From Helcococcus ovis (lineage in GTDB: Bacteria; Bacillota; Clostridia; Tissierellales; Peptoniphilaceae): 64,000 bases of DNA. Of the stretch, positions 37,044 through 46,835 are shown piece after piece. The DNA lies in assembly GCF_004524775.2 (NCBI RefSeq), contig NZ_CP119081.1, positions 1 through 64,000 on the forward strand, in the 5' to 3' direction. A program made the translations under genes and the position numbers. Under the pieces are notes generated by a model. The model did no database searches. It was not told the DNA's origin and saw only the letters and a list, made by a program, of their open reading frames with translations. Position 1 is the stretch's first letter, and every line of letters starts with the position of its first letter.

Positions 37044-37805
37044 ATGAAAACTAATAAAACTATAGAAACTATTTTAAATCATAGATCAATTAGAAAGTGG
37101 AAGGATGAGAAATTATCTGATGACGTTTTAGAAACTTTATACAATGTTGCTAATAGAACATCTACTTCAATAGGTATGCAAACTGCTTCTATAATAAGAG
37201 TTGTTGATAAAGAAAAAAGAGCTCAAATAGCAGAAGTTTCTACTCAAAAATATGTAAATGAAGCTCCTGAATTTTGGGTGTTTGTTGCTGATAATTATAG
37301 AAATCACAGAATTTTACAAGAGGCAGATGCATCTGAAGATCATACAAATGACGTTGATAGATTATTTTCATCATTTACAGATGCTGCAATAATGGCTCAA
37401 AATGTTGCTAATGCAGCAGAATCATTGGGGCTAGGAATTGTATATTTTGGTTCAATATTAAATGATGCCAGAAGAATTGTGGAAATTTTAGAGTTACCGG
37501 AGCATACATTTCCGGTTATAGGAATGGGAATAGGGTATCCTGACCAAGAACCACAATTAAAGCCAAGAATGGATTATGAAAATAGAATTTTTACAGACAC
37601 ATACAAAAAATATGAAAATTATCATGAAGTATTTAAAAAATATGATGAAGAAATGGTAAAATATTATGATTTAAGAAATACTAATGGACCTGTTGATAAA
37701 TTTACAGAGCAGGCAGTTGCAAAATATACGAAACAACAAATTAAAAGACAAGAATTGTTACAAGTAGCGAAAGAACAGGGATTTGACTTGGGGAACATAA
37801 AGTAA
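37044..37805 (+). CDS. Nitroreductase-family FMN oxidoreductase, NfrA/Frp-like
   Basis: 253 residues. The N-terminal FMN-contact motif NHRSIRKWKDEKL, the central AAIMAQNVANAAESLGLGIVY and GMGIGYPDQ with the C-terminal extension match the NfrA/Frp subgroup using NAD(P)H. Likely a flavin/quinone/nitro-compound reductase. Strong SD TGGAGGTG; a terminator follows. Confidence 0.92.
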   Translation: MKTNKTIETILNHRSIRKWKDEKLSDDVLETLYNVANRTSTSIGMQTASIIRVVDKEKRAQIAEVSTQKYVNEAPEFWVFVADNYRNHRILQEADASEDHTNDVDRLFSSFTDAAIMAQNVANAAESLGLGIVYFGSILNDARRIVEILELPEHTFPVIGMGIGYPDQEPQLKPRMDYENRIFTDTYKKYENYHEVFKKYDEEMVKYYDLRNTNGPVDKFTEQAVAKYTKQQIKRQELLQVAKEQGFDLGNIK

Positions 37806-37872
37806 GTATTTTAATAAAATCGTCTTGTAATAAACCTATAAGATATAAATAGCGTTAAAACAACATATTAAG

Positions 37873-37906
37873 AGAATTAGAGAGTAAAATTTCTGATTCT
37901 TTTTTT
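37873..37906 (+). terminator. Terminator after the nitroreductase
   Basis: AGAATTAGA (37873-37881) pairs with TCTGATTCT (37892-37900), one T-G pair, followed by seven Ts. Confidence 0.8.
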
Positions 37907-38169
37907 ATTTGTTAGAAATTTTTTATATATTAAATTGTTACTTTAATAACGATAAAAATCAGTATATATATTCATAAAATATAAATTATAGTGTGAAAAA
38001 ATATAAAATTAATATTATGTATAAGTTTATACAAAAATAATGAATATAAACAAAATAAATGCATAAATTGAATAATATTCAAATAATGCTATATAATTTA
38101 TTGAAATTCAATAAAATTATTCATTTATTTAAAAAATATACAAAAATTTAAATAAATTAAAAGTTTTTA
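37907..38169. other. A+T-rich region upstream of the S8 protease with two dyads
   Basis: No gene. Two inverted repeats with TTGAA/TTCAA half sites occur: TTGAATAATATTCAA (38068-38082) and TTATTGAA-A-TTCAATAA (38098-38114). They lie 55-100 bases ahead of the protease -35 box and could be regulator sites. Confidence 0.4.
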
Positions 38170-38198
38170 TTGATTATTCCTGAAAAATAAAGTATAAT
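38170..38198 (+). promoter_or_regulatory. Promoter of the S8 cell-envelope protease
   Basis: -35 TTGATT (38170-38175), 17-bp spacer, -10 TATAAT (38193-38198); the SD AAGGAGG follows at 38214-38220. Confidence 0.8.
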
Positions 38199-38224
38199 TA
38201 CAATTAAAAATTTAAGGAGGATAT

Positions 38225-41200
38225 ATGAGGAGAAAAAGAATATTATCAGTAATTTTTTCTATTGTAATTTTGTTTACTGCATTACCAGTTAAATCATATG
38301 CAATGGATATGCCATTAGAATGGGTTATAAATAAAGGTAACCCTGAAGAAGAAACGGCTAGAATTGTTATTCAATTGAAAAAAGATGCAAATAAGGATCT
38401 TATAAAATCAAAAGTAAATCAGTATCTAGGTGTAAAGTTGAAAAAGGATTTTAATGTTGCATTTAATGGATTTTCTGCGGATGTACCGAAATCTTTAATA
38501 CCATTGTTTAAAACTATTAAAGGTATTGAAAATATTACAGAGTCTAGGGAATATTATCCATTAATGACTTCAAGTAAACATTTAACTCAGGTATTAGAAG
38601 CTACTAAAAATTATAAAAATAAAGGCGAGGGAATGGTTGTTTCAATAATCGACTCCGGTATTGATGTTAATCATCCTGATATGCAAAAATTGACTAATCC
38701 TGAAAAAGCTAAAATTAAAGAACCGTTTGTTAGTGATAAAAATAAAGATACTAAATTCACTATGAAAGTTCCTTATGGATATAATTTTGCTGATGAATCA
38801 TATTTTGTAAAGGGTACAGCATCTGATCATGGTATGCATGTTGCAGGGATTGTAGGGGCTAATGGAGATGAAAGTAAAAAAGGAATTTCAGGAGTTGCTG
38901 GAGATGTTCAACTTTTAGCAATGAAAGTTTTCAGTAATGATAAAAAGCAAAAAGGAGCGAAAGACGATGATATTATTGCTGCTATAGAAGCGTCTATAGT
39001 ACATAAAGCTGATATAATTAATATGTCATTGGGAAGTGTTTCAGGATTTATGAATGATAATGATCCTGTGCAAAGAGCTGTAAATTCGGCAACGGATAAA
39101 GGAGTTCTAGTTGTAATTGCAGCAGGTAATGACACGGCTGCATTTGTTGAAAATAGAAAAACTAAAAATATTTCTAATAAATTTGAACGACAAGATATTG
39201 GTGTTGTTGCATCACCGTCAACATCAAGAAAAGCACTAAGCATAGCATCTTATGAAAATAATAGTAAATATGTATATTATGTAAACTTTAATGAAAATGG
39301 TAAAAATGTAAAAAAAGAGTATAATATAGCACAAGGAGAATTAACATCAGCTAAAAATAAAATGGTTTATGTTGAATTAGGGCAAAAAGAAGACTTTGAA
39401 AAATTAAAAGAAAAAGTAAAAGGTAAAATTGCACTTATTCAAAGAGGTAAAATTACTTTTACTGAAAAAATAAATAATGCTAGTGAAAATGGAGCTATAG
39501 GGGTTGTAATATTTAATAATGTTGATGAAGAAATGCCGGGAATGGAAATTACGGGAGCTAATAAAAATATTTTTGTTACAAGTTTTGAAAAAGCTTTGGG
39601 AGAAAAAATTCGTGATTTAGTTAATAAAAATCCAGATTTTGAAATAGAATTTGAAAAAGATCCAGTTAAAGTTGATAGTGATAAAAAAGATGATATGAGT
39701 GTATTTTCATCTATGGGTTCAACATCAAATCTTGATTTTAAGCCGGAATTAACAGCTGTTGGAGGAAATGTATATTCTACAGTAAATGATGGAAAATATA
39801 AAATGACAAGTGGGACTTCAATGGCATCGCCACATGTTGCAGGGGCAAGTGCTATTGTTTTATCTCAAATAAAAAATGATATAAAGACGGGTATAGATAA
39901 TTATGCTTTATTTACAAAGTATACTTTGATAAATTCAGCAAAAATTATGACAAATAATAATTTTGAAAATAAATTACCATTCTCACCAAGAAGACAAGGA
40001 GCTGGATTAATCCAAACAGATTACGCAATAAAAAATAGAGTAATTTTGACGAATTCTGAAGATAATGAGCCTACTGGAGCTTTAAGAGATTTTGTAGGAA
40101 ATAAAGAATTTACAATAAATGCTAAAAATTATGGTGATAAAACATTAACTTTTGAAGTTAAACCATCAAAAGTGCAAACTACGGTAAATATAAATAAAGA
40201 AGTTAAAGAAGTATTTAGTAGTGCGAATATAAGTGTTGATAAAGGAAATATTTCTATTAAACCTGGGGAAACTGTAAAAATTAATGTTAAATTAAATGCG
40301 AGCGAAGTTTCAAATCAATTTGTAGAAGGCTTTATAAATTTTATTTCTAAAGATGAAACTCAACCCAATATACATTTTACTTATATGGGATTTGTTGGAA
40401 ATTGGAATGAAGAAGATATATTTGATAAACCGTATAATGTAGAAAATAAAAATAATACTTATTATACTGATACTCAATTATTTTCAACAGTAGGACAAGG
40501 ATTATTTGGAAAATCAGAAGTTGTTACTTTAGGTATTAAACCTAAACTAGCTCTAAAAGATAGAATTCCAGATGCGAAATATGTTTCATTTTCTCCTAAT
40601 AATGATAATGCAGCAGAAGTAATAATGCCTCAAATTGGTTTACTTAGACCTGTATCAAGTTTGAAATTTAGTGTATTAAATTCTAACAAAGAAACAGTTA
40701 GAGTTTTAGGCGAAGAATATAATGTAAGACGTCAAACTCTTGCGGATTACGATAAAGCAGTTAAAAAAGGTGAATTATTTAAAACTAGACCATTCTTCTC
40801 AGGATTATGGGATGGTAAAATATACAATAAGAAGACTGGAAAATTTGAATTAACATCTGATGGGCAATATTATATCAAAGTTGAAGGTAAATTATCTGAT
40901 AAATACGCATATCAAACTTTAGAGTTACCTGTTAAAGTTGATACTAAAAAGCCTAAAATTAATATTAAAAAAGATTTATTAAAAGAATATAAAGTTTTAA
41001 AAGATGGTAGAGAGATTACATACAAAGTGGATGATTTAACGGGAGTATCTTCTACATATGTTAAAATTGGACGAAAAAGATATGAAGCATCATATGATGA
41101 AAAAACAAAATTATATACTGTAAAAGTTCCATTTACTAATGTAAGTAGTGAAAAGGCTGAAATATATGCTTATGATTACGCATATAATGAAAGTAAATAT

Positions 41201-43504
41201 ACAATTAATAATTTTGGTGATAATCCACTTAAAGTTGAAAGATGGGAAAGTTTTATTGATATTAAAATGAATAAAACTTTGGAAAAATCATTTTTAGCTA
41301 CAACAAATTTAAATGAAACAAAAACTATTAAATTGATTTTCAAAAATAAAAAGGAAAAAATAGAAATTAAACCATTTAAGGTTGTAAATAAAAAAGTTAC
41401 GTTCGGATCATTTTATTTAAATGAAAATCAACAAGGAAAATATGAAGCTTTTGTTGAAGAATATGATAAAGATAATAAATTATTAAGAACAGTCTCACTT
41501 GGAGAATTTATTTATGATTATGAGAAGCCGGAAATTAAGTTAGAAAATGTTGAAGAAATTAAGGAAAATGAAAAGAAAAAAATCAGTACAAATGATATTA
41601 AATTGAAAAAAGAAGTAGAAAAATATAATAAATATAAACAATTTAAAATTACTAAAAATCCTGATGGTACAGTAACATTTAAGGGAAGAGTTTCAGATAA
41701 TGTCTTTTCTCCACAGGAATTGAAATTTACTGTAAATAGAGGTGATGAAATAAAAATTAATAAAGATGGTTCATTTAATCATACATTTGCTACTCCATCA
41801 AAATCATTTGATTTTCTAAACTTAAGACAACCAGGAGCAGGTAAGATTGAAGTAAGTAAGACAATAGAAGGTCTAGATTTAGCAGTTCCAAGCAATAAAA
41901 TTAAAAATAGAAAAGGACTTGAAAGAACAGTTATAATTTCTGAATATATTAAAAATTCTAAAGAAGTTGAAAATACAGAAAAAGAAACTATTTTAAGTGT
42001 AACAAATAGAATTGTATTGAACAGTAAAAATTTAGAAAAAGATGCAACTCAGAAAGTAGAAAAAATAGATGGTAAATTCTATTTTGAACTAACAGGAAAT
42101 ACAAATAATTCAGAATCAAGAATATTTGTAAATGGGAATGAAGCTACAATAAATAGTACTGTTGGAGGTGGAAATAGATTTGCATATAAAGTAGAACTTA
42201 AAGAGGGAATTAATCCGGTAAGTGTTAGAGTTGAAGATAGAGAAGGAAAACTTTTAGTTGATAGAAAAGTAAGAATTTTATTTGACAACACTCTTCCGGA
42301 ATTAACCTTAAGTGATAATACCAAAAATACTATAAAAGTTGAATCTGAAACAAAAAATGGTAAAACTATTGAGAAAAATTATATTGAAACTTACGAAGAC
42401 TTTATAGAATTAAAAGGCAAGGTTAGGGATAATGGGTTTGGATATACCCTTTTAGTAAATGGTGATCATGTTGTAAACTATAGAAATGAAGCTGCAGCAG
42501 GAAATACTAAGTACGGAAATAACGAAAAGGAATTTTATAAGCAAGTTAAAGTAGAAGATGGAGATGTTGTTAGATTAACATTAACAGATTATTTAAAAAA
42601 TAGTTATGAAGTTCAATATATTGTAAGAAAAGTTGATAGACCTGTAATTACTGAGAGTGTAAAAAATAATAAATCAGATGCTCAGGTTAAAATAGATGAA
42701 AAATTAAAAGAACAAGGTCAAAATCTTGAAGATATTAATAAAAAATCTATTTTAGATTCTACTAAATTAGAAAATGATATAAATAAAACTAATGTAAAAA
42801 TTTCTATTAAAGATGAAAATATTAGTAAAAAAGTGGAAGATATAGTATTTGAAGGTAAAAGTTCAATATTGAATCCATTAAAAATTGTAGTTAAAAAATA
42901 TGATAGTTTAGAAGATAATTTAATTGATAGATATGATATTTCTGCAAGCATAGATGGTAAGAATGTAGAAAAGCTGGATTATCCAGTTAAAATATATATT
43001 CCAGTTATTAAAAAGAACTTTAAATCTTTATCATTAAGTAAAGATGGAAAATTAGAAGAAATTAAAAACTACCAAATTATAGAAAAAGGTGGTAAAAAAT
43101 ATCTAGTATTAAATACTGATAAAATATCAAATTATGTTTTATCACATGATGAAGAAAAAGTAAGTTTATTTGAATTGAATGATAAATTAAATATAAATGA
43201 AAATATATCAAAAAATGTATCTTTAAATTCAGAAACAACTCAAGAAATTAAGGTAGTTAATAATACTGAAATAGTAAACTCAGATATTTCAAACAAAATA
43301 TCTAAAAAATCAACAGAAAAACAAAAAGATGTTAAAAAGTCAGTTGATAAAATTTCTTCAGAAACTAAAAAAGAAGATGAGTTGAAAAATGATAAAAATA
43401 TCGAAAAAAAAGATAATTTAAGCATGTTAGATATTGCGAGCATAATAGTAATTATATTAGCTGTTATATCTTTAGGAGTTTACTTAGTTTTGAGAAAAAA
43501 ATAA
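38225..43504 (+). CDS. S8 subtilisin-like cell-envelope protease (lactocepin/C5a-peptidase type)
   Basis: 1759 residues. Signal peptide (1-26), an inhibitor-like prodomain, and the S8 catalytic domain with Asp143 (SIIDSGIDVNHP), His202 (DHGMHVAG) and Ser532 (GTSMASPHVAG). A PA domain is inserted before the Ser (about 370-480; KIALIQRGKITFTEKI). Fn3-like and repeated Ig-like beta domains follow. A C-terminal hydrophobic segment (IASIIVIILAVISLGVYLVL) and RKK tail look like a sorting tail, but no LPXTG is visible. It likely digests host proteins. Own promoter; ends in hairpin element E4. Confidence 0.95.
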   Translation: MRRKRILSVIFSIVILFTALPVKSYAMDMPLEWVINKGNPEEETARIVIQLKKDANKDLIKSKVNQYLGVKLKKDFNVAFNGFSADVPKSLIPLFKTIKGIENITESREYYPLMTSSKHLTQVLEATKNYKNKGEGMVVSIIDSGIDVNHPDMQKLTNPEKAKIKEPFVSDKNKDTKFTMKVPYGYNFADESYFVKGTASDHGMHVAGIVGANGDESKKGISGVAGDVQLLAMKVFSNDKKQKGAKDDDIIAAIEASIVHKADIINMSLGSVSGFMNDNDPVQRAVNSATDKGVLVVIAAGNDTAAFVENRKTKNISNKFERQDIGVVASPSTSRKALSIASYENNSKYVYYVNFNENGKNVKKEYNIAQGELTSAKNKMVYVELGQKEDFEKLKEKVKGKIALIQRGKITFTEKINNASENGAIGVVIFNNVDEEMPGMEITGANKNIFVTSFEKALGEKIRDLVNKNPDFEIEFEKDPVKVDSDKKDDMSVFSSMGSTSNLDFKPELTAVGGNVYSTVNDGKYKMTSGTSMASPHVAGASAIVLSQIKNDIKTGIDNYALFTKYTLINSAKIMTNNNFENKLPFSPRRQGAGLIQTDYAIKNRVILTNSEDNEPTGALRDFVGNKEFTINAKNYGDKTLTFEVKPSKVQTTVNINKEVKEVFSSANISVDKGNISIKPGETVKINVKLNASEVSNQFVEGFINFISKDETQPNIHFTYMGFVGNWNEEDIFDKPYNVENKNNTYYTDTQLFSTVGQGLFGKSEVVTLGIKPKLALKDRIPDAKYVSFSPNNDNAAEVIMPQIGLLRPVSSLKFSVLNSNKETVRVLGEEYNVRRQTLADYDKAVKKGELFKTRPFFSGLWDGKIYNKKTGKFELTSDGQYYIKVEGKLSDKYAYQTLELPVKVDTKKPKINIKKDLLKEYKVLKDGREITYKVDDLTGVSSTYVKIGRKRYEASYDEKTKLYTVKVPFTNVSSEKAEIYAYDYAYNESKYTINNFGDNPLKVERWESFIDIKMNKTLEKSFLATTNLNETKTIKLIFKNKKEKIEIKPFKVVNKKVTFGSFYLNENQQGKYEAFVEEYDKDNKLLRTVSLGEFIYDYEKPEIKLENVEEIKENEKKKISTNDIKLKKEVEKYNKYKQFKITKNPDGTVTFKGRVSDNVFSPQELKFTVNRGDEIKINKDGSFNHTFATPSKSFDFLNLRQPGAGKIEVSKTIEGLDLAVPSNKIKNRKGLERTVIISEYIKNSKEVENTEKETILSVTNRIVLNSKNLEKDATQKVEKIDGKFYFELTGNTNNSESRIFVNGNEATINSTVGGGNRFAYKVELKEGINPVSVRVEDREGKLLVDRKVRILFDNTLPELTLSDNTKNTIKVESETKNGKTIEKNYIETYEDFIELKGKVRDNGFGYTLLVNGDHVVNYRNEAAAGNTKYGNNEKEFYKQVKVEDGDVVRLTLTDYLKNSYEVQYIVRKVDRPVITESVKNNKSDAQVKIDEKLKEQGQNLEDINKKSILDSTKLENDINKTNVKISIKDENISKKVEDIVFEGKSSILNPLKIVVKKYDSLEDNLIDRYDISASIDGKNVEKLDYPVKIYIPVIKKNFKSLSLSKDGKLEEIKNYQIIEKGGKKYLVLNTDKISNYVLSHDEEKVSLFELNDKLNINENISKNVSLNSETTQEIKVVNNTEIVNSDISNKISKKSTEKQKDVKKSVDKISSETKKEDELKNDKNIEKKDNLSMLDIASIIVIILAVISLGVYLVLRKK

Positions 43505-43512
43505 TAAATAAT

Positions 43513-43596
43513 AAAAAATAAAGAGTTTTCACTTACGGCACTAGTCCTCGCTCCTATGGAGCTGCGGAGGTGCCTGCGTGAAACTCTTTATTTTTT
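43513..43596 (+). terminator. Terminator after the S8 protease; hairpin-family element E4
   Basis: AAAAAATAAAGAGTTT pairs with AAACTCTTTATTTTTT; inside are CAC/GTG, GGCAC/GTGCC, TAG, TCC/GGA, TC/TGC loops and hairpin GCTCC-TAT-GGAGC. E5 follows in inverted orientation about 85 bases on. Confidence 0.88.
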
Positions 43597-43680
43597 ATTG
43601 TCATGGTTGATATATTAATTTCAATTATTAAAAATAGAAAAAAGAGATAATAAAAATTTAGTAAAAAAATTATCCTTATA

Positions 43681-43761
43681 AAAATAAAAAATCCACGCAG
43701 GCACATCCGCAGGACCGATAGGTCTGAGGACTAGTGCCAAGCGTGGATTCTTTTATTTTTT
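43681..43761 (-). terminator. Terminator after the M16C peptidase; hairpin-family element E5
   Basis: Read on the minus strand, ATCCACGC pairs with GCGTGGAT; inside are GGCAC/GTGCC, TAG, TCC/GGA, loops TC and TGC, and hairpin GACC-TATC-GGTC, followed by TTTTTTATTTTT. The core is conserved while the outer and apical stems differ from E4. It abuts the peptidase stop codon at 43762. Confidence 0.88.
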
Positions 43762-46623
43762 CTATAACTCAATTACTTCATCAAATAATTCTTTATTTTC
43801 TTCTATAACTGTCTTGTTTCCAAGAACGGCTAATGAAGCTGTATCTAAGATTTCTCTTAATTTTGTTGATGTGGATTTTAATGTTTCCATGTCTGCTTTT
43901 AATGCATTTTCAATTTTTTCTTCAATGTCTTCAATTGTTTGACCTGTTATGTACATTGATAGGTCGAATGAAGATTTTGTATTTTCTGTCATTGGAGGAT
44001 TGATTTTGCCAACTGCACCAATGATGTATGGAAGTAAATCTTCATCTGTTAATTGAGTTTCTTCTAGGAATTTAGGGATTTCATTGTATTTTTCTAATGT
44101 GCTTTGTAGGTTTGGATCTCTGTATGAGTATGTTGCAAAATTATTTCTTTGAGATGTTGTCATTCCTGCACCGTAAGCACCACCCTTAGCTCTGATTTCT
44201 GTATATAAAAATTCAGTTGAAACAAGGTTGTTAAGTACAACAAATTTTGAGTCAAATTCCATGTTTAATTTATTACCATATGATGCGTAGTTTACATCGG
44301 CAGAAGTCGCAAAACCTTCAGATTTTTTTGAAGGAATGAATTCAAATTTAGAAACTGTGAATGTCTTTTCTTCAAATGAATTTGCTAATTCTTCAATAGA
44401 TGGTAATAGATTTGAGTTTTCAAATGTTGAAGCTATATTTACAATCAAATTATTTTTAGAAAATACTTTATTGTAAATGTTTTCAAGTTTTGAAGCTATT
44501 TCTTTTATATCTTTATCAACAATATTTTTAATGAATAATTGGAAATCAATACCATTTATATACTCATTGTATTTGAAAAATTCCAAATGATTTGAAACGG
44601 CTCTATTCATCATTTTAACGTGAGCAGTTTGGTATAGTCCCATTTCTGAACCTGCTTTAATCATTAATAAAATTTCTTTTAATCTTGCATGATTGTCAAA
44701 TTTTGTATTTAATAAAACTTCTTTTAATGCAGATGTAGCTTTTTCGATATTTTCAGTAAATGATTTTGTAGACACAATTAGTTTTATCTTAATTTCATTT
44801 GTTTCTTTAACTATAAATTGATTAATGTCAGCCTTTATTCCTCCTGTAGAAAGTAAAATTTCTTTATTTAAGTCGGAATAATTATAATTTTTAGTGTCAA
44901 GCATTGTTAACATTGCCGTTAAAAGATTTGCATAAAGTATATCTTCAGGTTTTGTAATATGGTCAATATCAAAAGTTAAATCAATATAGTCAATTCCTGA
45001 TGTTGGAAGATTATGCTTCAAGATTGTGTAACAATCTTTTTTAAGTTCTTCTCTGTCAATTGAAGGGATTTTTGTGTCAACATCTTCCTTTGTAAGCATT
45101 GGGATTGTCGCTTTTTCTTCTGGAGTATCTTCTCTATTTTGAAAATCAGCCATTTCTTCTCTAAACTTTTCAAGATTGTTTTTTTCAGTTTCTGTTAAAT
45201 TTTGTTTCATTTTTTCTAAAGTATCCATCATTTCCTTGTCTTTTTGCTCATTTAATCCAAGCTTAGGAATGTGAGTAACGATTGATTTGTGATTATTTTC
45301 TAAAATATTTTTCCTAATGAATTTTTCAAAAATTCCATTTTCAATATTTTCTTCAATGTATTTCAAATCATCTTCAATGTCGATTGCTTCAATTGGCGAC
45401 TTATCGTATAACCAGGAATCAAAAGCATTTATAAAGTAAGGGATACCCTTTGTAGAGTAATTTCCCTTTTCTCTAATATCAAATTTATAGTCGTTTATTT
45501 CAGATAAAATTAAGTCTTTATCTATTCCGTTTTTGATTATTTCATTTAATTCTTCTTCAATTATTTTAACAAATTTATCTCTATCCTTAGCATCTATATT
45601 TTTAGCAACTAGTGAAAATGATGATTCTCTATTTGTTTGAGATGTTGAAAAAATCACTTCAAGTATTCCTGATGAAAGTAATTTTTGACGCAAACTGGAG
45701 CTTTCATTGTCAATTAATGCGGAAGTAAGAATGCTTGATAAAATTCTTTCTTTTGAATTTGCTCCATCTCCCATTAATGTTGAATATGAAACAAAGGATT
45801 CATTTTCTTTAACTTCTTTAGCTGTATTTAAATAATTTACAGCATATCTTGGAGATTCAAATCTTGGTTGAAATGCAAGTTTAGAATCTACACTTCTATA
45901 TTCATAATTATTTAAATATTCCTCATCAATGTAATTTAAATATTCTTCATAATTTAAATTTCCGTATAGGAAAATGTATGAATTTGAAGGATGATAAAAT
46001 TCATTGTAATAATCTAAAAATTGTTCGTAAGTTAAAGTAGGAATTATATAAGGATCTCCACCTGAATTGTAAGCGTAAATTGTATCCGGCATTAATTCAG
46101 CGTAAATATTTTTGTAAACTTGAGTTTCCATGGAGGACATAGCACCTCTCATTTCATTGTAAACAACACCTTTATATGTTAATTTATCATCTTCAAGATT
46201 GTATCTCCATCCTTCTTGTCTAAATATCTTTTCATCAGTTTTAACTCTTGGGTTAAATACTGCATCTAGATATAAATCTGTTAAATTTTTGAAATCTTTA
46301 TCATTTCTTGAAGCAACAGGATAAATTGTCTTATCAGGATAAGTCATAGCATTTAAAAATGTTTGTAAAGATCCTTTTACCATATCCATAAATGGCTCTT
46401 TAGTTTTATATTTTTTTGATCCATTTAATACGGAATGTTCGATTATATGGCATACACCATTACTGCTTTTTGGTGGAGTTCTAAAACCGATACCAAAAAC
46501 TTTATTATCATCATTATTGGACATGACAAATACTTTAGCCAGTGTTTTATTGTGTTCAAAAACCAGAGCATTTGCTTGTTCATTTTTTAAGTATTTTTCT
46601 TCTAAAAGTTTGAAATTTTTCAT
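43762..46623 (-). CDS. M16C insulinase/pitrilysin-family metallopeptidase (PreP-like)
   Basis: 953 residues. The inverted zinc motif is HxxEH: His59-Ile-Ile-Glu62-His63 (GVCHIIEHSVLNG), with the distal Glu expected in the VYNEMRGAM region. The two-lobed ~950-residue, single-chain form is the presequence-protease (M16C) type that degrades peptides. No signal peptide is seen, so it probably acts in the cytoplasm on peptides taken up after extracellular proteolysis. SD AGGAGG. The 5' leader contains an AATAATATAG/CTATATTATT hairpin (46643-46670). Confidence 0.93.
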   Translation of the reverse strand: MKNFKLLEEKYLKNEQANALVFEHNKTLAKVFVMSNNDDNKVFGIGFRTPPKSSNGVCHIIEHSVLNGSKKYKTKEPFMDMVKGSLQTFLNAMTYPDKTIYPVASRNDKDFKNLTDLYLDAVFNPRVKTDEKIFRQEGWRYNLEDDKLTYKGVVYNEMRGAMSSMETQVYKNIYAELMPDTIYAYNSGGDPYIIPTLTYEQFLDYYNEFYHPSNSYIFLYGNLNYEEYLNYIDEEYLNNYEYRSVDSKLAFQPRFESPRYAVNYLNTAKEVKENESFVSYSTLMGDGANSKERILSSILTSALIDNESSSLRQKLLSSGILEVIFSTSQTNRESSFSLVAKNIDAKDRDKFVKIIEEELNEIIKNGIDKDLILSEINDYKFDIREKGNYSTKGIPYFINAFDSWLYDKSPIEAIDIEDDLKYIEENIENGIFEKFIRKNILENNHKSIVTHIPKLGLNEQKDKEMMDTLEKMKQNLTETEKNNLEKFREEMADFQNREDTPEEKATIPMLTKEDVDTKIPSIDREELKKDCYTILKHNLPTSGIDYIDLTFDIDHITKPEDILYANLLTAMLTMLDTKNYNYSDLNKEILLSTGGIKADINQFIVKETNEIKIKLIVSTKSFTENIEKATSALKEVLLNTKFDNHARLKEILLMIKAGSEMGLYQTAHVKMMNRAVSNHLEFFKYNEYINGIDFQLFIKNIVDKDIKEIASKLENIYNKVFSKNNLIVNIASTFENSNLLPSIEELANSFEEKTFTVSKFEFIPSKKSEGFATSADVNYASYGNKLNMEFDSKFVVLNNLVSTEFLYTEIRAKGGAYGAGMTTSQRNNFATYSYRDPNLQSTLEKYNEIPKFLEETQLTDEDLLPYIIGAVGKINPPMTENTKSSFDLSMYITGQTIEDIEEKIENALKADMETLKSTSTKLREILDTASLAVLGNKTVIEENKELFDEVIEL

Positions 46624-46765
46624 AATTCCTCCTTGTATGTTGAATAATATAGTAAAAAATCTATATTATTTAATTTTAATTTATATATCCTTAACTACTA
46701 TTTTAATTAATAAGAAGTATAAATACAATATTTTAACAAAAAATTAATACAAAAATTTAATAATG

Positions 46766-46799
46766 TTGACAGTTACATTTTTTTGAAATGTAGTATAAT
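46766..46799 (+). promoter_or_regulatory. Promoter with internal dyad before the TIM-barrel gene
   Basis: TTGACA (46766-46771) and TATAAT (46794-46799) are 22 bases apart, too far for an ordinary promoter. Between them lies TACATTT-TTTTG-AAATGTA (46774-46792), a dyad that could be an operator; a widened spacer with a dyad is reminiscent of MerR-type promoters. Confidence 0.45.
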
Positions 46800-46835
46800 A
46801 TTGTTGAGATAAATAATTATAGAGGGAAGTAGAGT

